Origin: an uncultured Kangiella sp.
Lineage (GTDB): Bacteria > Pseudomonadota > Gammaproteobacteria > Enterobacterales > Kangiellaceae
Assembly: GCA_950096615.1 (NCBI GenBank)
Contig: CATNCP010000016.1
Span: 1 to 54,666 of the forward strand
Length of the DNA: 54,666 nucleotides
Reading direction: 5' to 3'
In this document: positions 1 through 9,454 of the stretch, piece after piece
Numbering within the stretch: position 1 is the first letter of the stretch
Layout of the letters: each line of letters starts with the position of its first letter
Translations under genes and position numbers: made by a program
Notes under the pieces: model-generated
The model's database searches: none
Seen by the model: only the letters and a program-made list of their open reading frames with translations
What the model was told of the DNA's origin: nothing

Positions 1-16
1 GAAAGGGATATAAAAT

Positions 17-101
17 TGCTTTAGGCGAGGCAAAATTCAAAATTGGAGCGGGAGTTTACGCTAGGTAAATGACCAAGCCAATTTTGAATTTTAACAAAGC
101 A
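17..101 (+). repeat. ERIC-like intergenic palindromic repeat, copy A
   Basis: A near-palindromic element in the spacer just 3' of rlmD. It contains a perfect 15-bp inverted repeat (32-46 against 78-92) around a core of the form AGTTTAC-N4-GTAAATGA. Its outer ends are GGCGAGGC on the left and AACAAAGC on the right. The same core and outer ends recur at 45098-45172 and 46946-47023, in the same orientation. The core resembles the centre of enterobacterial ERIC elements (GCTTAC-N3-GTAAG), but homology is only inferred. It could fold at the 3' end of the rlmD transcript. Confidence 0.75.
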
Positions 102-111
102 TAAAGTGATT

Positions 112-1458
112 TTAGGCCCTTTCAAATAAGGCGATAGATTCCGTATGCGCCGTATGAGGAAACATATCCATCACTCCCGCTTTCACCAACTTATACCCTC
201 TTTCCTTTAATTCGCCACTGTCGCGTGCCAGTGTTGCTGGGTTGCACGAGACGTAGACGATGCGCTCAGGATTAAAGCGTGCGATGTTTTGCACGACATC
301 TAGCGCACCACTTCGGGGCGGATCGATTAAGACTTTGTTGAAGCCTTCTTGCGCCCAGTCTTCTTGCGTGAAGTCGGCTTGTAGATCTGTGGCGTAGAAT
401 TTTACGTTGTCGAGGTTGTTGTGTTTGGCGTTCATGCCACCGCGCTCGACCATCTCTTCACTGCCTTCGACGCCGACGACGTTTTGCACTTGAGTGGCGA
501 GAGGAATCGTGAAGTTTCCGAGGCCACAAAACAGGTCGAGAATACGGTCGTCCTTGCTCGGCTCTAGCCAGTCGATAGCACGCTTCACCATTTGCTGGTT
601 AATACTGGCGTTAACTTGCGTGAAGTCCATTGGGTGGAACAGTAGCTCAACGCTATAGTCATCAAGTTTATAGCTCAACCAGTCCTTCTCTTCCGGCCCA
701 TAAATCTTATGAACGGTTTTAGGGCCTTTGGGCTGCAAATAAATATACAAACCATGCTCTTTACCAAATTCGACCCACATATCATGATCTTTCTCGGTAA
801 GCGGTTCTAAATGTCTTACCACTAAGGCCACTTGGTCATCGCCCATGGCGACTTCAAGCTGTGCGGTTTTGTTATTGGTATCCAGCTCTGAAATCATGGT
901 TTTGAGCGGTGTAATCAATTGGCCCACGCGAGGATCGAGCACTTCACACGAGTCGATAGTCGCTAAGAAGCTGCTGCGCTTCTCACGAAAGCCAACCAGC
1001 GCCCCACCCTTTTTCGGCACGAACTTGACGCCCAGACGTGCTTTACGACGATAGCCAAGAACGTCCGCCTGCATTGGCTCAACGAGTTCATAATCATCAT
1101 TATCTAAGTCGTACTGCCCGAAATGTTTCAGCTGCTCGACCAGCACCGATTGTTTGTGGGCAATCTGCGCTGGATTACTCATATGCTGCAAACTACAGCC
1201 ACCACAAATATCCGCATGAATACACGGCGGTGTCACACGGTCATCTGAAGCACGATGCACTTCTTCCGCTACGCCTTCATCAAACTTGCCGCGTTTTTCG
1301 GTATAAATAAACGATACTTCTTCACCAAGCAGTGCGTTATCGACAAATACTGTTTTGCCATCAACTGAGGTGATGCCGCGACCTTCATGCGAAAAAGCAT
1401 GGATTTCAGCGCGAACGGGATCTTTCGGTAGCGGTTTTCTACGTCGTCTTCTTGCCAT
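112..1458 (-). CDS. rlmD: 23S rRNA (uracil-1939-C5)-methyltransferase RlmD
   Basis: SAM-dependent methyltransferase that makes m5U1939 in 23S rRNA, a cytoplasmic rRNA modification step. At 448 aa it is close to the E. coli enzyme. A basic N-terminus and TRAM-like domain (about residues 10-70) precede the 4Fe-4S cysteines C79, C85, C88 and C171. The SAM-binding motif DLFCGLGNFT follows (around residue 310), with the catalytic cysteine C405 in VSCNPATL. The gene lies 65 bp downstream of the exonuclease gene on the same strand and may be co-transcribed with it. rlmD next to barA is conserved in Gammaproteobacteria. ATG start; only a weak AGAGA is seen upstream. Confidence 0.95.
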   Translation of the reverse strand: MARRRRRKPLPKDPVRAEIHAFSHEGRGITSVDGKTVFVDNALLGEEVSFIYTEKRGKFDEGVAEEVHRASDDRVTPPCIHADICGGCSLQHMSNPAQIAHKQSVLVEQLKHFGQYDLDNDDYELVEPMQADVLGYRRKARLGVKFVPKKGGALVGFREKRSSFLATIDSCEVLDPRVGQLITPLKTMISELDTNNKTAQLEVAMGDDQVALVVRHLEPLTEKDHDMWVEFGKEHGLYIYLQPKGPKTVHKIYGPEEKDWLSYKLDDYSVELLFHPMDFTQVNASINQQMVKRAIDWLEPSKDDRILDLFCGLGNFTIPLATQVQNVVGVEGSEEMVERGGMNAKHNNLDNVKFYATDLQADFTQEDWAQEGFNKVLIDPPRSGALDVVQNIARFNPERIVYVSCNPATLARDSGELKERGYKLVKAGVMDMFPHTAHTESIALFERA

Positions 1459-1523
1459 TAAATTCGGTCTCTATTGCTAAATTGTCGCTAAAATATAATT
1501 ATTGCTACTAAAACTGCTTATGC

Positions 1524-2297
1524 CTACTCACCAGCCCAAGCAGTTAAAAATTCATTAAAGTGTGGCTGGTTTTCTTCTTTAAGATACTGTTTCAAGAAGC
1601 TTTCTTCCGCTTCCAGTTCTCCTTCAGTAATGTTGCCTCGCATCACTTCAAAGCGTAAATACACGAGATAAGTATTCAAAACATCCGTTTCACAGTAGTC
1701 TCGAATGGCCTTGAGGTTACCTTCATTATAGGTTTCCCAGACTTTGGCGCCGCTCATGCCCATTTTCCCTGGGTAGCCTAACATCGAAGCAATTTTGTCT
1801 AAAGGTGCATTGGCTCTAGGGTTATATAAGGCCAACAGATCCATTAAATCAATATGACGATTGTGGTAGCGGCTAATGTAGTTGTTCCACTTAAATTGAT
1901 TGTCAATTTCACCAGTGTCCCAGTACTTCTGGGCAATCACGTTATTCTTCATGGCGCGATAGTGCAACACAGGCAAGTCAAAACCTGAACCGTTCCAAGA
2001 AACAATGGTTGGAGCGAAACGTTCGATACCGTCAAAAAAGCGCTGGACGATCTCTTTTTCGTCCGCATCTTCTTCGCCTAGCGACCAAACTTTAACCTTA
2101 TCGCCATGGCGAAATACCGCAGAAATCGCTACAACCTTGTGCAAATACAGCGGCTGAAACGTGGTGCCAGACTGTTGTACTCGCAGGTGCTCCATCGCCG
2201 AAACGACGTCCTCATCGCTCAGGCCTTCGAAATCATTGAGTAAGCGCCCCGCTTCGACGTCTGGAATTGTTTCGATATCAAATACAAATAAGTTCAT
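1524..2297 (-). CDS. PolB-related 3'-5' exonuclease (DNA_pol_B_exo2 family)
   Basis: Predicted DEDDy-type 3'-5' exonuclease related to the proofreading domain of DNA polymerase B; its physiological substrate is not established. The three exonuclease motifs are visible in 257 aa: Exo I FDIETIPD at residues 5-12, Exo II WNGSGFDLPVL near residue 100, and Exo III YCETDVLNTYLVY near residues 205-217. The tyrosine and aspartate of Exo III are present, so the domain looks active. No polymerase domain is attached. The ATG has GAGAG about 9 nt upstream. It is divergent from the binding-protein/barA pair and precedes rlmD on the same strand. Confidence 0.88.
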   Translation of the reverse strand: MNLFVFDIETIPDVEAGRLLNDFEGLSDEDVVSAMEHLRVQQSGTTFQPLYLHKVVAISAVFRHGDKVKVWSLGEEDADEKEIVQRFFDGIERFAPTIVSWNGSGFDLPVLHYRAMKNNVIAQKYWDTGEIDNQFKWNNYISRYHNRHIDLMDLLALYNPRANAPLDKIASMLGYPGKMGMSGAKVWETYNEGNLKAIRDYCETDVLNTYLVYLRFEVMRGNITEGELEAEESFLKQYLKEENQPHFNEFLTAWAGE

Positions 2298-2533
2298 ATG
2301 AACACTCTCTCGTCACTTTTCCCACCATTTCCCCATTACTTTTATCACCTCGGCCTCACCACTATCACATTGCCACTTCTGCAATGCCTGAAGCCGAACA
2401 TTGGGTTTGTTATTGTCTTCCCCTAATCCTGCAAAACTCATCCTTGCCACAGCTACTAAGGCAGGGTAGATTAGGCTACAAAAGACCCCGTAGTATAACG
2501 ATTTTGTCACCAAAAAGCTTGGAGAATTCACAC

Positions 2534-3547
2534 TTGAGTGCGATGCGAAAAATTTTCTTACCCGCCAAGATAACGAGTATTATTTTCCTGCTCATTTATT
2601 TGCTCGGGCTGTCTTCGCAAGCACAGGCTGAGCATGCTCCCGAGCCAGAAGTTGTTAAAGTCAATGTATTGAGCGCCTTCTCCACAACTCAAGAACGAGA
2701 GCTATTACACTCCCTGCGCCAGACGCTGCTCGAACAATACAACATGAAAGCTGATGAGCAGCTCATTTTTTGGCAAAGGCAAGGTAACTGGGAGTCACTC
2801 TTAGAAAAAAACCAGCCAGACTTAATTATTGTTATTGGTAACAAGTCCTTTAAAAAGCTGCAACAGGTCGAGTTGAACACACCAGTTTTGGCAGTCATGT
2901 TAGGTAAAAGTAAATTTGAATCGCTCAAAGCATCCCCGCGAGACAATATCTACGCGATTACGCACTCTCAGCCGACCGAACGTTTCGTGCAACTCGCAAA
3001 AAGCCTTAACGTTTATCAGGCACAAATTGGTAGCTTTATCTCGCCACAGACGAAGTACAACATACAGACCTTTGAACGACTGGCTAATTTTTATAACCTA
3101 GCCTATAGCCCCGTGATGGTCGAACCTAAGTTACATGGTCGGGATGCGCTTCGCCAATTATCTTTGTGCTGCTCAGTTATTATTCTCGAAAGTGACTGCG
3201 TTTTCCGTCCTGGCAAGGTCAGGAAGTCGATTATGGTTAACGCTTACCGCGAGAGAATCATTGTCATTGCGCATGCTGAAAGTGTACTAAAAGAAGGAGC
3301 AATGCTAACATTGTTTACCCAGACGTATGACATAGGGGCTCAAGCGGCAGATCTTTATCACGCCTTAGTTGAAGGTTCATTAACGCAGCCTTATCAATAC
3401 CCTGACAAATTTGCGATTGGTATCAACCGAAAAATTGCACGGTTATTGGGTTATGATGACCTTACGGTGGGTGGCTTGATGCAGAAAGTGGAAACTTTGG
3501 ACTTCATACAAAGCGCAATGGGTAATGGGAAAACTACAACACCATGA
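2534..3547 (+). CDS. Periplasmic ABC-type substrate-binding-like protein, coupled to barA
   Basis: Predicted periplasmic binding protein of the ABC_sub_bind (COG2984-like) type. The open frame extends upstream, but GGAG at 2521-2524 lies 9 nt before TTG 2534 and 18 nt before ATG 2543, so I start at TTG (337 aa); ATG 2543 (334 aa) is the alternative. A hydrophobic signal peptide ends at a SQAQA-E cleavage site. Two alpha/beta lobes follow. No permease or ATPase gene is adjacent. The stop overlaps the start of the BarA-type kinase (ATGA at 3544-3547), which suggests translational coupling and a sensory role, as in LuxP/LuxQ or TorT/TorS pairs. That role is inference. Confidence 0.8.
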   Translation: MSAMRKIFLPAKITSIIFLLIYLLGLSSQAQAEHAPEPEVVKVNVLSAFSTTQERELLHSLRQTLLEQYNMKADEQLIFWQRQGNWESLLEKNQPDLIIVIGNKSFKKLQQVELNTPVLAVMLGKSKFESLKASPRDNIYAITHSQPTERFVQLAKSLNVYQAQIGSFISPQTKYNIQTFERLANFYNLAYSPVMVEPKLHGRDALRQLSLCCSVIILESDCVFRPGKVRKSIMVNAYRERIIVIAHAESVLKEGAMLTLFTQTYDIGAQAADLYHALVEGSLTQPYQYPDKFAIGINRKIARLLGYDDLTVGGLMQKVETLDFIQSAMGNGKTTTP

Positions 3548-6387
3548 AAAACTGGGGAATTAGTCGACGAATTCTAACCTTGGCATTAACGCCAACGCTC
3601 TTGGTTTGCCTACTGTTAGGCTTCTTTTTTATCAATAACCACATCCAAGATAGCGAAGACTCACTACTATCACGCGGTAAAACTATCGCGACTCACCTGG
3701 CTCTGGCTAGCGAATACGGCATTATCACGCTGGATAACTCAACACTCCAAGAAATGGCTCAAGCCGCAAGGGACAATGATAAAGAGTTATTGGCGGTTGC
3801 TATTTATGATCAAAATAACCGAATTTTAACCTCTGTGGGTGCCGCAGAGTATTTGTCTAAGATGGGCATTCAAAACCCTCATGACCTGACTCAAATTGGC
3901 GCTCAGAGTAGTCTGATGCGTTATGCCCACGTTGAAGAGATTAGCGATGGAGTCGTTTTCCATGCTCCGATCTTATCCAAATTTCCTGAAGATCACGAAG
4001 CCTGGCGAACCAATGTCAAAAGTAATACCGAAGTGTTGGGCTATGTTGCGGTATTGATGTCACAAGACTTTTCATTACTCAGCCGTTACAGCACCATCAT
4101 TACTACCATGCTTATCAGTTTAATCGGTCTGTTAATTGGCGGTTTCTTGGCGCGCAGAATGTCGACGAGTGTTACTGAGCCTATCGTCAGCATGGCTAAA
4201 GGTGTCGATAAGATTAAAGACGGTAAGCTTGATACACGAATCAGCTCCGACGCCAGCGCAGAACTAAAGACGTTACAAGACGGTATTAACTTGATGGCTG
4301 AAAGCATGGAGCACAATCAGGAAGAAATGCAGCAAGCCGTGGACCAAGCCACAGAAGATTTACGCGAAACCTTGGAGACGCTTGAGGTTAACAACTTGGA
4401 GCTGGATATCGCACGACGTCAGGCCGTCGAAGCGAGCCGTATAAAAACTGAATTCCTAGCCAACATGAGCCATGAAATCCGAACTCCAATGAACGGCGTT
4501 ATTGGCTTTACCGACCTTCTCCTTAAAACAGAATTAAACAATAAACAAAAAGACTTTCTGTTTGATATTAAGCGTTCAGCATCCGGCCTTTTGTCAATTA
4601 TCGACGATATTTTGGATTACTCCAAAATTGAAGCGGGCAAAATGTCTTTCGAACGCTATCCGTTCGATTTACGCGAATGCGTCGATGATGTCTTCAAAAT
4701 TTTGGGGCCTAATGCTTCGCAAAAAGGTATCGAGCTGGTATCGCTGATCTATTCAGATGTCCCTAAAGCGCTATTGGGCGATCCAATTCGAATTAAACAG
4801 ATCATTACGAATCTGCTCAACAACGCGGTCAAATTTACTAAGTCTGGCAGTGTCGAACTTTACGCAGAAGTCGAGTCCGAAGGCAAGAAAGGGCTAAAAC
4901 TTAAAATTCAAGTCAAAGACTCCGGTATCGGCCTAACGAAAGAGCAGCAGAACAATCTATTTAAAGCCTTCAGCCAAGCCGATAGCAGCACTACTCGTGA
5001 GTTTGGCGGGACTGGGCTGGGTTTGGTTATATCCAAATCGCTGGTTGAGAAAATGGGCGGTAATATTGGCGTCGAAAGTGTTGAGGGCGATGGTTCAACG
5101 TTCTGGTTCACCCTTCAATGTGAGCGTGCTGAGTCCTTACCAGAAGATGGCCTAACTGGAGAGTTCTTGGCTGCAAAATCGGTACTCGTGTTTGATCCAC
5201 ACCCCGCTACTCGCTTGTCTTTAACTCAAATGCTAGAAGACTGGCAAATGCAGGTTCGTAGCTTTGAGAAAATTGATGACTTGATGACCGAAGTCGACCT
5301 ATACGCTCAAAGTGGTAAAAACGTCGATTTAATCATTATTGGTGGTCAGCGCTTCCGCCGTCGTATGCAACGGATCGAGCACATCTGTGACAAAGTGAAT
5401 AACCAGCTTGGTTGCCCTGTGATTACCTTTAGTACGTCGAGTGATGTCGACTTCCTTGAGCACTTGGCCACTCTAGGCGTGTCACGTGCGATGGAGAAAC
5501 CAATCACATACCGCGCTTTGTACAACTCGTTAATTGAGTTATTACGCTCAAATCGCTCTGAAACATCAGGCAAGAAAGTACAAGCTAGCACCACTCACCT
5601 CGATGCCAGTGAACTCAAAGGTAGTTACGTATTAGCCGTGGATGATAATCCGGCTAACTTGCGCTTGGTTACGACATTGCTGAAAGATCTCAAGATTAAA
5701 GTTGATACCGCAGACAACGGTATGCAGGCGGTAGCCTTAAGCAAAGATAAAGTCTACGACGCTATTTTAATGGATATTCAGATGCCGGAAATGAATGGCT
5801 TAGAAGCGACACGGACGATCCGAGCGAATGCGACCAACCAGAGTACACCCGTTATCGCTTTAACCGCTCATGCGATGGCTAATGAACGAGAAATATTACT
5901 CGATTCAGGCATGGATGATTACATGACTAAGCCCGTCTCAGAACAAGACTTAATCAATGTGCTCCTGAAGTGGACACAAGCTGACGCTGCTCTTAACACC
6001 GTGGTTCAGCCTGCTGAATCCAGTGACACGGATAAAGAGAAAACATTGGATTGGGAGCTAAGTCTTAAACTGGCCAACGGCAAAGTTGATTTAGCACAAG
6101 ATATGTTGAAGATGATGGTTGATTCGAATCACGAAACCGGTCGGGTTATTCATGCGGCTTATCAGGCTCAGGACTTTGATGAGCTATTACAGCATATTCA
6201 TAAACTGCATGGCGCCAGCTGTTATGTTGGAACGCCTCGTTTAAAAAGTCTTAGTAATCAGTACGAAACCAAGCTGAAAAAGCAACAATACAACTTACTG
6301 GAAGACTTGCATACCGACTTAATTGCAGAGCTAAAAGCCATTGACCAAGCAGCGCAACCTTACATCGAAAGCGAAACGACGAGCTAA
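3544..6387 (+). CDS. barA: BarA-type hybrid sensor histidine kinase
   Basis: Inner-membrane tripartite sensor kinase, 947 aa, resembling BarA/GacS, which phosphorylates the response regulator UvrY/GacA and so controls Csr small RNAs. Visible order: TM1 (about 10-32), periplasmic sensor (33-180), TM2 (182-204), HAMP (205-258), coiled coil, HisKA with H310 in MSHEIRTP, HATPase with N box NLLNNAVKF and GTGLGL (to about 525), a degenerate receiver-like domain (545-665, no proper phosphoacceptor motif), an intact receiver (695-810, D744 in LMDIQMPEMNG, K797 region), and an HPt domain with H886 in HIHKLHG. Its start overlaps the upstream binding-protein gene. The cognate regulator gene is not in the window. 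Confidence 0.92.
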   Translation: MKNWGISRRILTLALTPTLLVCLLLGFFFINNHIQDSEDSLLSRGKTIATHLALASEYGIITLDNSTLQEMAQAARDNDKELLAVAIYDQNNRILTSVGAAEYLSKMGIQNPHDLTQIGAQSSLMRYAHVEEISDGVVFHAPILSKFPEDHEAWRTNVKSNTEVLGYVAVLMSQDFSLLSRYSTIITTMLISLIGLLIGGFLARRMSTSVTEPIVSMAKGVDKIKDGKLDTRISSDASAELKTLQDGINLMAESMEHNQEEMQQAVDQATEDLRETLETLEVNNLELDIARRQAVEASRIKTEFLANMSHEIRTPMNGVIGFTDLLLKTELNNKQKDFLFDIKRSASGLLSIIDDILDYSKIEAGKMSFERYPFDLRECVDDVFKILGPNASQKGIELVSLIYSDVPKALLGDPIRIKQIITNLLNNAVKFTKSGSVELYAEVESEGKKGLKLKIQVKDSGIGLTKEQQNNLFKAFSQADSSTTREFGGTGLGLVISKSLVEKMGGNIGVESVEGDGSTFWFTLQCERAESLPEDGLTGEFLAAKSVLVFDPHPATRLSLTQMLEDWQMQVRSFEKIDDLMTEVDLYAQSGKNVDLIIIGGQRFRRRMQRIEHICDKVNNQLGCPVITFSTSSDVDFLEHLATLGVSRAMEKPITYRALYNSLIELLRSNRSETSGKKVQASTTHLDASELKGSYVLAVDDNPANLRLVTTLLKDLKIKVDTADNGMQAVALSKDKVYDAILMDIQMPEMNGLEATRTIRANATNQSTPVIALTAHAMANEREILLDSGMDDYMTKPVSEQDLINVLLKWTQADAALNTVVQPAESSDTDKEKTLDWELSLKLANGKVDLAQDMLKMMVDSNHETGRVIHAAYQAQDFDELLQHIHKLHGASCYVGTPRLKSLSNQYETKLKKQQYNLLEDLHTDLIAELKAIDQAAQPYIESETTS

Positions 6388-6416
6388 CGCAGCCCGTCGT
6401 TGCTATTTGTTGCTAA

Positions 6417-7766
6417 CTACAACTGTGTTATTTTAATTGACGCTGATGCGTCGACAGTCGCCGCAGGAATTTCATCCGTAATTTCACCAATTAGGCACCC
6501 CTGCTCTTCATCAACAGACAGCAGTTGAGTACTTAATATCAGACGCTCTGGGCTTTTATCCGCAGGAACGTCTACCGCAACTTTATGATAGTTAGGCGTG
6601 TAACCATGATAACGGTAACTACCGTCCTCATTAGTTTGGTTTGAGCTCTCCCAAAGGATAGGAACATTCTGTCCCAACTGAGCTTCTAACTCTTGAGCCT
6701 TTAACCTTGCCGCAAGCTCATGCAAACGTCTGCTCCGCTCTTTCTTCACCTCTTTGCTGATCTTATTCGGTAAGCGTGCCGCCTTAGTTCCTTCCCGATC
6801 TGAGTAAGTAAAAATATGAATATGGCCGAAACCGACTTGCTCAATGTACTGCATCGTTTGTTCGAATTCTTCGTCAGTTTCACCAGGGAAACCAACAATC
6901 ACATCCGTAGTGACATTAAAACCAGCAACCTGAGTTCTCGCCTGATTCACTAGCTCTGCGAAGTCCTCTGTGCGACAACGACGCGACATACGACGCAACA
7001 CACTGTCCGCTCCACTTTGGATAGGCAAGTGCATATGCGCCATTAACCTTGGGTTAGCAAATAACTCAAAGAAGTTCTCACCTAAATCCCAAGGCTCAAC
7101 CGACGCAAATCGAATTCTTGGCATTTCAGTTCGTTCAAGAACATTTTCCACTAACTGATACAAGCTCGAGTCAATATCGGAACCGTAGCCACCGACGTGA
7201 ACTCCAGCCAACACGATTTCTTGGATACCTTCTGCGTGTAGCTTATTGATTTCATCGATTAAATCGTCAATCGTTCGGCTTTTTTCTTCACCACGCGCCA
7301 CCGTCACAATGCAATAAGTACAGCGGTACCGGCAGCCATCTTGAATCTTGATAAAGGCACGTTCGCGGTTTCGAGCAAATAAAGCACTTTCACCCGGCTC
7401 GGTTGCAAACTCTGGCATCACAGGGATGTCCAAAACCTCTTTAACTTTATCAACTAAAACGTCTTTATCAGAATTATCGACTACGAGATCAACACCCATG
7501 ATTTGCTCTAGCTTCTGAGGCTCTAGCGATGCATAGCAGCCTGTCACCACCATACGAGCTTCAGGGTTGGAGCGATGGAAACGACGCACCGTTTGGCGCG
7601 ACTTGCGAGCCGCTTCAGAAGTCACAGCACAAGTATTAAGCACAATTAAGTCCGCCACTTCTGGGGTGGCCGCCAACGAATAGCCAACCTTTTGAAACGA
7701 GGTCGCCCAATTTTGTAGTTCAGCTTCGTTTAATCGACAACCTAAGGCACTTAAATGTACTTGCAT
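6417..7766 (-). CDS. mtaB: tRNA (t6A37) methylthiotransferase MtaB
   Basis: Radical-SAM methylthiotransferase predicted to convert t6A37 to ms2t6A37 in tRNAs reading ANN codons. The N-terminal UPF0004 domain has its three cluster cysteines C10, C46 and C77. The radical-SAM CxxxCxxC motif is C145/C149/C152 (CRYRCTYC). A C-terminal TRAM-like region follows; total length is 449 aa. LGCRLNEAE at the N-terminus fits MtaB better than MiaB or RimO. The gene converges on barA with a 29-bp gap, and its ATG is preceded by a purine-rich GAGAAAGAGAG stretch. MtaB is best known in Firmicutes, but close homologues occur in marine gammaproteobacteria. Confidence 0.88.
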   Translation of the reverse strand: MQVHLSALGCRLNEAELQNWATSFQKVGYSLAATPEVADLIVLNTCAVTSEAARKSRQTVRRFHRSNPEARMVVTGCYASLEPQKLEQIMGVDLVVDNSDKDVLVDKVKEVLDIPVMPEFATEPGESALFARNRERAFIKIQDGCRYRCTYCIVTVARGEEKSRTIDDLIDEINKLHAEGIQEIVLAGVHVGGYGSDIDSSLYQLVENVLERTEMPRIRFASVEPWDLGENFFELFANPRLMAHMHLPIQSGADSVLRRMSRRCRTEDFAELVNQARTQVAGFNVTTDVIVGFPGETDEEFEQTMQYIEQVGFGHIHIFTYSDREGTKAARLPNKISKEVKKERSRRLHELAARLKAQELEAQLGQNVPILWESSNQTNEDGSYRYHGYTPNYHKVAVDVPADKSPERLILSTQLLSVDEEQGCLIGEITDEIPAATVDASASIKITQL

Positions 7767-7903
7767 AACTCTCTTTCTCTAACGTTTTACGGCTTTAAAT
7801 CAAATGTATTACTGGCCATTTAGGTCTCAGCAAAACGGGCGCTAATTGTACAGATTATAATCATCGGAATCATCTGTTTTAACCAAATTCCGACAAACAA
7901 ACA

Positions 7904-7931
7904 TAAAAAAAGGCGCTAGAAGCGCCTTTTT
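7904..7931 (-). terminator. Intrinsic terminator of the mscS-family gene
   Basis: A perfect 7-bp stem (AGGCGCT 7911-7917 with AGCGCCT 7921-7927) and a 3-nt loop are flanked by A-runs on the left and T-runs on the right. It sits 16 bp past the stop of the minus-strand channel gene. On that strand the stem is followed by seven U residues. Confidence 0.9.
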
Positions 7932-7947
7932 ATTTAACATCAATCCC

Positions 7948-8847
7948 TTACGAAGATTGCTCAACCTGATGAAGGTGAACATCTGTTTGTGGGAACGGGA
8001 TAGAAATACCATTGGCATCCAGTGCTTTCTTGAAGGCTTCTAGGTTATCCCAGTAAACGCCCCAGTAATCGCCACTATTGACCCATACCCGTAGCGTGAA
8101 ATTCACTGAACTGTCGGCTAACTCAGCAACCGCAATAAACGGCTCAGGATCTTTAAAGACACGCTCGTCTGCTGAGATCACGTCTAAAATCACTTTCTTA
8201 GCCTGATCAATATCATCTTCATAACCAATGCCCACAGTGAAATCCACCCGGCGCGTCGGCTCAGTGCTGTAATTGACCAAAGAGTCCGTTGAGATTGGTG
8301 AGTTAGGGATAATGATTGTTTTGTTATCAGGTGTTTTTAAAATCGTGTTGAAAATTTGAATTTCCTTCACTGTACCTGAGTAACCCTGCATTTCGACCCA
8401 GTCGCCGACTTTGTAATGACGGAATATCAATAGCATCACACCGCCAGCAAAGTTTTGAAGCGTACCAGATAGAGCCATACCAATGGCTAAACCCGCAGCA
8501 CCCAATAAAGCGACAAACGTCGTCATTTGTACGCCCATAGTGCTAATAACGGTAATACCTAATATCACCTTCAATAAGATCCCAGTAAAGCTCAGCAGGA
8601 AGTTTTCTAACGTTGTGTCAAAGTTTTTAACTTTGAATAGCTTCTTCATACCACCAAGCAAGATCTTAATTAAAATCAGACCGATGATCAGAATCACAAG
8701 AGCAACGGCTAACTTTGGTAAGTAAATCATGGCATATTCAACGGCTAAGTCGGCCCAACCTGATATTTGGTCCGTGCTTATTCCTAAGCCGTTTGCTGTC
8801 TCTGAAGCTGTGTCTTTAGCTGCTTCAGCCGCTTTGTTCGTTGACAT
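7948..8847 (-). CDS. Small-conductance mechanosensitive channel, MscS family
   Basis: Inner-membrane channel that opens under membrane tension and releases solutes on osmotic downshock. It is 299 aa, close to E. coli MscS (286 aa). A short polar N-terminus precedes TM1 (about 39-60) and TM2 (about 85-107). The Gly/Ala-rich pore helix TM3 (about 112-140) contains LLGAAGLAIGMALSGTLQNF. A beta domain (GDWVEMQGYSGTVKEI) and an alpha/beta C-terminal domain follow. The gene is monocistronic, with its own terminator and an ATG start. The upstream spacer 8848-9032 is shared with the divergent lipoprotein gene. Confidence 0.93.
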   Translation of the reverse strand: MSTNKAAEAAKDTASETANGLGISTDQISGWADLAVEYAMIYLPKLAVALVILIIGLILIKILLGGMKKLFKVKNFDTTLENFLLSFTGILLKVILGITVISTMGVQMTTFVALLGAAGLAIGMALSGTLQNFAGGVMLLIFRHYKVGDWVEMQGYSGTVKEIQIFNTILKTPDNKTIIIPNSPISTDSLVNYSTEPTRRVDFTVGIGYEDDIDQAKKVILDVISADERVFKDPEPFIAVAELADSSVNFTLRVWVNSGDYWGVYWDNLEAFKKALDANGISIPFPQTDVHLHQVEQSS

Positions 8848-9032
8848 ATTGGTTCCCCGTATCTGATAAATTAATCACTAAGGTATTCTATTAACTGTGT
8901 CTCACAGTAACAAGTCCATTACTAAAATCAAGGACTTACTTTTACAAATTTTAACGACAAATTATTTCTAATCTGTTAATTTGTTATTGATATTGACCAA
9001 ATTTCGCCCACCTAGGTTTTAAAGGAGTCATT

Positions 9033-9446
9033 ATGAAATCGCTGAAGCTTTTCACTATCGTCGCTATTTCTACTGCAATTGGTACTGGTTGCGCCAGCAT
9101 CAAGCCAGCTGAAATCGACACAAAATTATCTCAATGGCAAGGTAGCAACATTGATACCGTGATTCAAACATGGGGCGTGCCAACAGCTGACCGAGAAATC
9201 AATGGTAAAAAATACGCGGAATGGAATACCCGAGAAATCCAAAACCGACCGTCTTTCAATATTGGCGTGGGTGGCTTTGGTGGTAACTTCTTCGGCAGTA
9301 TTGGTACTACGCTATTTGGCGGAAAAAAAGATGTATATTGTACCGTTCAGATTGGCTATAACGATCAAGGCACTGTCACTCAAAGTAACTGGACCGGTGA
9401 TCCTGATGCCTGTGACTCTGCAATCCCAGAAAGAGCAGACTCTTAA
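9033..9446 (+). CDS. Small lipoprotein with BamE/SmpA-like repeat motif
   Basis: Predicted lipoprotein of 137 aa. The signal peptide ends in IGTGC with the lipidated Cys at residue 20; the next residue is Ala, so outer-membrane sorting is expected. The mature part has a WQG..IDTVIQTWGVPT..REINGKKYAEW pattern reminiscent of BamE/SmpA-type folds, then a Gly/Phe-rich segment and two cysteines (YCTVQ and DACDS). Function is unknown. A strong AAAGGAG lies ahead of the ATG. It converges on recJ with an 8-bp gap. Confidence 0.8.
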   Translation: MKSLKLFTIVAISTAIGTGCASIKPAEIDTKLSQWQGSNIDTVIQTWGVPTADREINGKKYAEWNTREIQNRPSFNIGVGGFGGNFFGSIGTTLFGGKKDVYCTVQIGYNDQGTVTQSNWTGDPDACDSAIPERADS

Positions 9447-9454
9447 AGCCTGAA

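Noticed and set aside
545-665. RlmD pseudogene or frameshift check in the rRNA-binding region
   Set aside because: The frame is continuous through all catalytic motifs and full family length; no disruption seen.
2267-2533. N-terminal extension of the periplasmic binding protein
   Set aside because: The extension reads as intergenic sequence; the signal peptide and ribosome site place the start at 2534 or 2543.
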